Below, one piece after another: positions 44,079 through 47,693 of a stretch of DNA of 47,693 nucleotides (its first letter is position 1; each line of letters opens with the position of its first letter). Both the position numbers and the translations under genes were made by a program. This stretch comes from Verrucomicrobiota bacterium (GTDB lineage: Bacteria; Verrucomicrobiota; Verrucomicrobiia; Limisphaerales; JAFGQR01), in the NCBI GenBank assembly GCA_016935555.1, contig JAFGQR010000159.1:1-47693 (forward strand), given 5' to 3'. The notes under the pieces were generated by a model. That model had not been told where the DNA came from. It saw only the letters and a program-made list of their open reading frames with translations, and searched no databases.

Positions 44079-45932
44079 ATGCATTGGCTCGATTGGATCG
44101 TCATCGTTCTGTATTTCGGCGTCATCGGCTGGATCGCGTGGTGGTATGGCCGGCACCAGAAGGACAGCGTCGATTATTTTCTCGCAGGCCGCAACGCCGG
44201 GTGGGTGGTGATCGGCGCGTCCATTTTCACCTCGAACATCGGTTCCGAACACATCGTGGGGCTGGCAGGCCAGGGGGCGGCCACGGGCATGGCGATGGCG
44301 CACTGGGAACTCCACGCGTGGTGCCTCATCGTGCTGGCCGGGCTGTTCGTCCCCTTCTATTACAAGTCCGGCGTCCAAACCATCCCCGAGTTCCTCGAGA
44401 AACGGTTCAGCGCCCGGACCCGGTGGATTTTGTCCTGCGTGTCGCTGGTGGCCTACGTGTTCACCAAGGTGAGTGTGACGGTGTATGCGGGGGCGATTGT
44501 GTTTCAGGCGCTGCTGCCGGACACGTTCGGCTCGCCCCAGAACGCCTTCTGGATCGGCGCGTTCTCGACCGTGATCCTCACCGGCGTCTACACCGTCTTC
44601 GGCGGCATGCGCGCCATCATGTCCACCGCCACCCCCCAGGCGGTCATCATCCTCTTCGGATCGTTCGTCATCACTGCCATCGGCCTCGGCCGCCTTGGAG
44701 GCTGGGACGAACTGGTCAACACCTGCAAGGCCAACGCCGAGAACTTCGCCCTGTGGCGCCCGCTGTCGGACCCGGGGTTCCCGTGGCTGGGGATCATCAT
44801 CGCCTCGCCGATTGTCGGCCTGTGGTATTGGTGCACGGACCAATACATCGTCCAGCGCGCCCTGTCGGCCAGGAACCTGTCGATCGCCCGGCGCGGCGCC
44901 CTCTTCGGCGGCCTGCTCAAGGTCTGGCCGGTGCTGATTTTCCTCATCCCCGGCATGATCGGGTGGGCGCTCGACCAGCGGTTCAATGCCGCCAGCAACG
45001 ATCCCATGCTCACCCAAAGCTACAGCGTCCACATGCCGAAAGCCGAGCAAACCGCCCTCGTCAACCAGCTCAACACCCGGTTGCGCGACGCCAACGCCGC
45101 CAAGCCGGACGCGCCGCGCGGCTTCTTCATTCCGCGCCAGCTCCAGGAGACCTCGGTGAAGACGGCGTCGGGCGAGTCGCAGCGGGTGCTGGCGTTCACC
45201 GTGGCAGGGGACCAGGTGTTCCCCACCCTGGTCACAACGCTGTTGCCGGCGGGAATACGCGGGCTCATCGTCGCGTGTTTGCTGGCGGCGCTGATGAGTT
45301 CCCTGGCGTCGCTTTTCAACTCGAGCGCCTCCCTGTTCACCGTCGACATCTACGAGAAAATCCGGCCTGGGCAGTCCGAACAACACCTGCTCACGGTGGG
45401 ACGCATTGCCACCGCCACGGTGGTCGCGCTGGGCATCATCTGGATCCCGGTCATGGCCAAGGTGTCCGGAGGGGGCCTCTACCAGTACCTGCAGAGCGTC
45501 CAGGGTTACTTGGCACCCCCGATTACCGCCGTGTTCTTCCTGGGACTCTTCTGGAAGCGCATCAACTCCGCCGGCGCCACCTGGGGGCTCGCGGGCGGCT
45601 TTGTCCTCGGCATGATCAAACTGACCATCCAGGCCTTCTACGGCAACGGCAAAATCGAAAGCCCCAGGCTCCTCGCCCAGATCGGCGACTTCAATTTCCT
45701 CTACGCCACCGGCATCCTGTTCGCCGCCAGCGCCGTCATCATCATTGTGGCCTCCCTGCTCACCGCCCCGCCGCCGCCCGAGAAAACCCGCGGATTGACC
45801 TACGGCTCCATCCACCACGAGGCCGCTGACGAAATTCGCCGCAGCTGGGATGCGGGCAACAAGCTGATGGTCGGCGCGATTGTCGTCCTGGTGATCGCGC
45901 TCTACCTCTACTTCAGCTTCTGGCTCGCCTGA
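44079..45932 (+). CDS. Sodium/solute symporter (SSS family, SGLT-like)
   Basis: A 617-residue inner-membrane sodium-coupled transporter. The family signature is clear: YFLAGRNAGWVVIGASIFTSNIG, TIPEFLEKRFSARTR, YWCTDQYIVQRALSA and AALMSSLASLFNSSASLFTVDIY. There are about 14 membrane segments. An extra soluble stretch of roughly 70 residues lies at about 306-375, between helices in the second half. The preceding gene is a mutarotase, so sugar is the probable cargo. ATG 44079 is preceded by AGGA at a good distance and is preferred over GTG 44055. Confidence 0.9.
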   Translation: MHWLDWIVIVLYFGVIGWIAWWYGRHQKDSVDYFLAGRNAGWVVIGASIFTSNIGSEHIVGLAGQGAATGMAMAHWELHAWCLIVLAGLFVPFYYKSGVQTIPEFLEKRFSARTRWILSCVSLVAYVFTKVSVTVYAGAIVFQALLPDTFGSPQNAFWIGAFSTVILTGVYTVFGGMRAIMSTATPQAVIILFGSFVITAIGLGRLGGWDELVNTCKANAENFALWRPLSDPGFPWLGIIIASPIVGLWYWCTDQYIVQRALSARNLSIARRGALFGGLLKVWPVLIFLIPGMIGWALDQRFNAASNDPMLTQSYSVHMPKAEQTALVNQLNTRLRDANAAKPDAPRGFFIPRQLQETSVKTASGESQRVLAFTVAGDQVFPTLVTTLLPAGIRGLIVACLLAALMSSLASLFNSSASLFTVDIYEKIRPGQSEQHLLTVGRIATATVVALGIIWIPVMAKVSGGGLYQYLQSVQGYLAPPITAVFFLGLFWKRINSAGATWGLAGGFVLGMIKLTIQAFYGNGKIESPRLLAQIGDFNFLYATGILFAASAVIIIVASLLTAPPPPEKTRGLTYGSIHHEAADEIRRSWDAGNKLMVGAIVVLVIALYLYFSFWLA

Positions 45933-45965
45933 ACCGCCCCCCCCTCCAGCCAGTTGCATCGGGGC

Positions 45966-45994
45966 TTTTCTTCGGGCCTGCGGGGACCTAGGGT
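45966..45994 (+). promoter_or_regulatory. Candidate promoter of the ThuA-DUF1080 gene
   Basis: TAGGGT at 45989-45994 lies exactly six bases before the GTG start at 46001. A poor -35 (TTTTCT) is 17 bases upstream. The geometry repeats that at 23627 and 32423. Confidence 0.38.
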
Positions 45995-46000
45995 GGCCGC

Positions 46001-47599
46001 GTGAAAACGGCGACCCTCCTGCCCCTGCTCCTGCTGCCGTGGGCGGCCTGTCCGCTGCCCGCCGCCGAAACCATCCCCGCCCACCGCGCCGCGCAAATCC
46101 ACGACGCGGCTCCGGCCCGGGCCCGCGTCGCTCCACGACGCAAACGGCGCGTGCTGATCTGGAACACGCCGGCGCACCTCATGGCCAGGGATCCCCACAA
46201 AGGATACTGCATCCCTTATGGCAGCGCAGCCCTGGTTGCCCTCGGCAGAAAAACCGGCGCCTTCGAGCCGGTCGAGAGCGACGACTTGGCCATGTACCTG
46301 CCCGACACCATCCGCCAGTTCGACGCCATCGTCCTCAACAACAGCTCCGGACCGTGGATCACCCCCACGCAAGCCGACCTCGCCAAAGATGCCTTCCGGC
46401 AACTGGGCGCCGACGCGGCTGCCGTCGAACAAACCCTTCGCCAAACCCTGCTCGACTACGTCCGGCGCGGAGGGGGCCTTGTGTCGCTCCACTATGCCAT
46501 CGCCGGCAATGCCCACTGGCCCCCATTCAGGGAAATGATCGGCGCCCGGTTCACCGGCCACCCCTGGAACGAAGACGTCGGCGTCACCGTCGAGGAACCC
46601 ACCCATCCGCTCGTCGCAGCCTTCGACGGCGCGGATTTCCGAATCGCTGACGAGATCTACGAATACGGCCCGCCCTACGACCGGTCGACGTTGCGCGTGC
46701 TCCTGTCGCTGGACCCCGCCCGCTCCAACATGGGCGTCCGATGGATCCACCGCAAAGACGGCGATTTCGCCCTCGCCTGGGTGCGCACCTTCGGCCAGGG
46801 GCGCGTCTTCAACACCTCCTTCGGCCACCGCACCGAAATCTTCTGGGACCGCCGCGTGCTCGCCTTCTACCTCGATGCCATCCAGTTCGCCACCGGCGAC
46901 CTCGACGCCCCCACCGCGCCACGCCCCGATCGCCCCGCCCGCCCCATCCCGGGCACCGAACCCGTCCCCGGCCTGCCCGGCTTCGCGAGCCTCTTCAACG
47001 GGCGCGACCTGTCAGGGTGGAACGGCGACCGACGGGTGTGGTCCGTGCGCGACGGGGCGATCACGGGCCAGACCACCGAAGCCGAACGCGTCACGGAAAA
47101 CAACTTCCTCGTGTGGAAAGACGAGGTCGAAGACTTCGAGCTTCGATGGAAATTCAAGCTCGAAGGCGGCAATTCCGGCGTCTATTACCGCGCCCGCCGG
47201 CGTCCGCCCGGCCAAACCAAAGGCGAGGCGCTCGTGGGCGTCCAGGCGGATGTCTCGGCCGACGGACGATGGACGGGCGTCCTCATGGAATACACGCTGC
47301 GCGAGGTGCTCGCCGAACGCGGCCAGCAGGTGCGCATCGAGACCAATGGGACCCGGCAGGTCGCGGGCGCGCTGGGCCAGCCGGACAGGCTGCTCAGCGC
47401 GGTGAAGCCCAACGCCTGGAATGACGCCTCGCTGGTGGCCCGAGGCGGTCACGTCTCCTATACCCTCAACGGCCTCCCCATGTCCGCCGTCGACGACCGC
47501 GACCCGAAACGGCTTGCGCGCGGCTGGCTGGGGCTGCAGGTCCATGCCGGCCCCCCCATGCGGGTTCAGTTCAAGGACCTCTGGCTGCGGCGTTTCTGA
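46001..47599 (+). CDS. Secreted ThuA-like domain fused to DUF1080
   Basis: A 532-residue exported protein. After the signal peptide (ending LPAAE, about residue 23), a ThuA-like (glutamine amidotransferase-type) domain spans about 48-305: RVLIWNTPAH, FDAIVLNNSSGPW, GGGLVSLHYAIAGNAHWPPF and RVFNTSFGHRTEIF. A DUF1080 domain spans about 325-532: FASLFNGRDLSGWNG, GNSGVYYRAR and LGLQVHAGPPMRVQFKDLWLR. ThuA relates to trehalose utilisation, and DUF1080 proteins act on 3-keto sugars, so oxidised disaccharides are a plausible substrate class. The start is GTG, six bases after a TAGGGT box. A heptamer tandem repeat follows 20 bases after the stop. Confidence 0.85.
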   Translation: MKTATLLPLLLLPWAACPLPAAETIPAHRAAQIHDAAPARARVAPRRKRRVLIWNTPAHLMARDPHKGYCIPYGSAALVALGRKTGAFEPVESDDLAMYLPDTIRQFDAIVLNNSSGPWITPTQADLAKDAFRQLGADAAAVEQTLRQTLLDYVRRGGGLVSLHYAIAGNAHWPPFREMIGARFTGHPWNEDVGVTVEEPTHPLVAAFDGADFRIADEIYEYGPPYDRSTLRVLLSLDPARSNMGVRWIHRKDGDFALAWVRTFGQGRVFNTSFGHRTEIFWDRRVLAFYLDAIQFATGDLDAPTAPRPDRPARPIPGTEPVPGLPGFASLFNGRDLSGWNGDRRVWSVRDGAITGQTTEAERVTENNFLVWKDEVEDFELRWKFKLEGGNSGVYYRARRRPPGQTKGEALVGVQADVSADGRWTGVLMEYTLREVLAERGQQVRIETNGTRQVAGALGQPDRLLSAVKPNAWNDASLVARGGHVSYTLNGLPMSAVDDRDPKRLARGWLGLQVHAGPPMRVQFKDLWLRRF

Positions 47600-47618
47600 G
47601 GCCAAGGCCCAACAGCCG

Positions 47619-47693
47619 AACGCTCAACGCTCAACGCTCAACGCTCAACGCCCAACGCTCAACGCTCAACGCTCAACGCTCAACGCTCAACGC
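47619..47693 (+). repeat. Heptanucleotide tandem repeat (AACGCTC)n
   Basis: Ten complete copies of AACGCTC, one with a C for the T (47647-47653), and a partial copy run into the window edge, so the true length is unknown. It begins 20 bases after the stop of the ThuA-DUF1080 gene. Seven-base intergenic tandems are known in some bacteria, for example the STRR repeats of cyanobacteria. Confidence 0.95.

Noticed and set aside
42918..46136. Very long minus-strand open frame opposite the mutarotase and symporter genes
   Set aside because: It mirrors well-supported genes codon by codon and is rich in Gly, Asp, Glu and Arg, as expected for an antisense shadow in GC-rich DNA.

Overview
The window is GC-rich bacterial DNA, densely coding on both strands, with many short or overlapping gene junctions. 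The gene content points to the Verrucomicrobiota, most likely the Limisphaerales/Pedosphaera side. The reasons are secreted DUF1080 and ThuA proteins, a Rho with a long basic disordered N-terminus, hopanoid genes hpnH and hpnJ, many small lipoproteins and propeller proteins, and two URO-D-like methyltransferases. This placement is inferred from content; there is no rRNA gene to confirm it. No tRNA, rRNA, CRISPR array, phage or transposase gene was seen.

Layout. 1-4918: phosphate operon pstS-pstC-pstA-pstB-phoU. 5254-7902: an OmpR-type regulator and sensor kinase, facing a small secreted Gly-rich protein across a shared hairpin. 8273-11875: secreted metallopeptidase, YjbQ and an MFS transporter. 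12078-18442: purD, a degenerate S41 protease and one 723-residue protein that joins a low-molecular-weight phosphatase, ribose-5-phosphate isomerase B and serine hydroxymethyltransferase, followed by rho. 18547-23611 (minus strand): a propeller-phosphoesterase, a URO-D-like protein and a TPR protein. 23639-26946: a small lipoprotein, then hpnH, a small membrane protein and hpnJ. 27141-29822: DUF1080-metallohydrolase fusion and a secreted unknown. 29871-35255: a block bounded by two inverted copies of an about 90-bp AT-rich repeat. It holds a LysM/TPR lipoprotein, an anchored unknown, an ABC ATPase, a DUF1015 protein and a BNR-type secreted protein. 35539-40474: a large putative glycosidase, then a DUF1638 gene coupled to a second URO-D-like methyltransferase. 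40641-47599: DUF72, a radical SAM protein, a lipoprotein mutarotase, an SSS symporter and a ThuA-DUF1080 protein. The window ends in a heptanucleotide tandem repeat.

How the genes fit together. The pst-phoU genes form a complete high-affinity phosphate uptake unit. PurD consumes glycine and phosphoribosylamine; the fusion protein carries the enzyme that makes glycine and one-carbon units (SHMT) and the one that makes ribose-5-phosphate (RpiB), so this operon looks like coordinated supply for purine synthesis. HpnH and HpnJ extend and modify the hopanoid side chain, and the small membrane protein between them is a candidate partner. The last third looks like carbohydrate scavenging: secreted hydrolases and binding proteins, a mutarotase and a sodium/solute symporter.

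The most notable items are the triple enzyme fusion, the S41 protein that has lost both catalytic residues, the inverted pair of AT-rich repeats, the hpnH-X-hpnJ arrangement, and several genes whose -10 box lies exactly six bases before a GTG start (possible leaderless transcripts).
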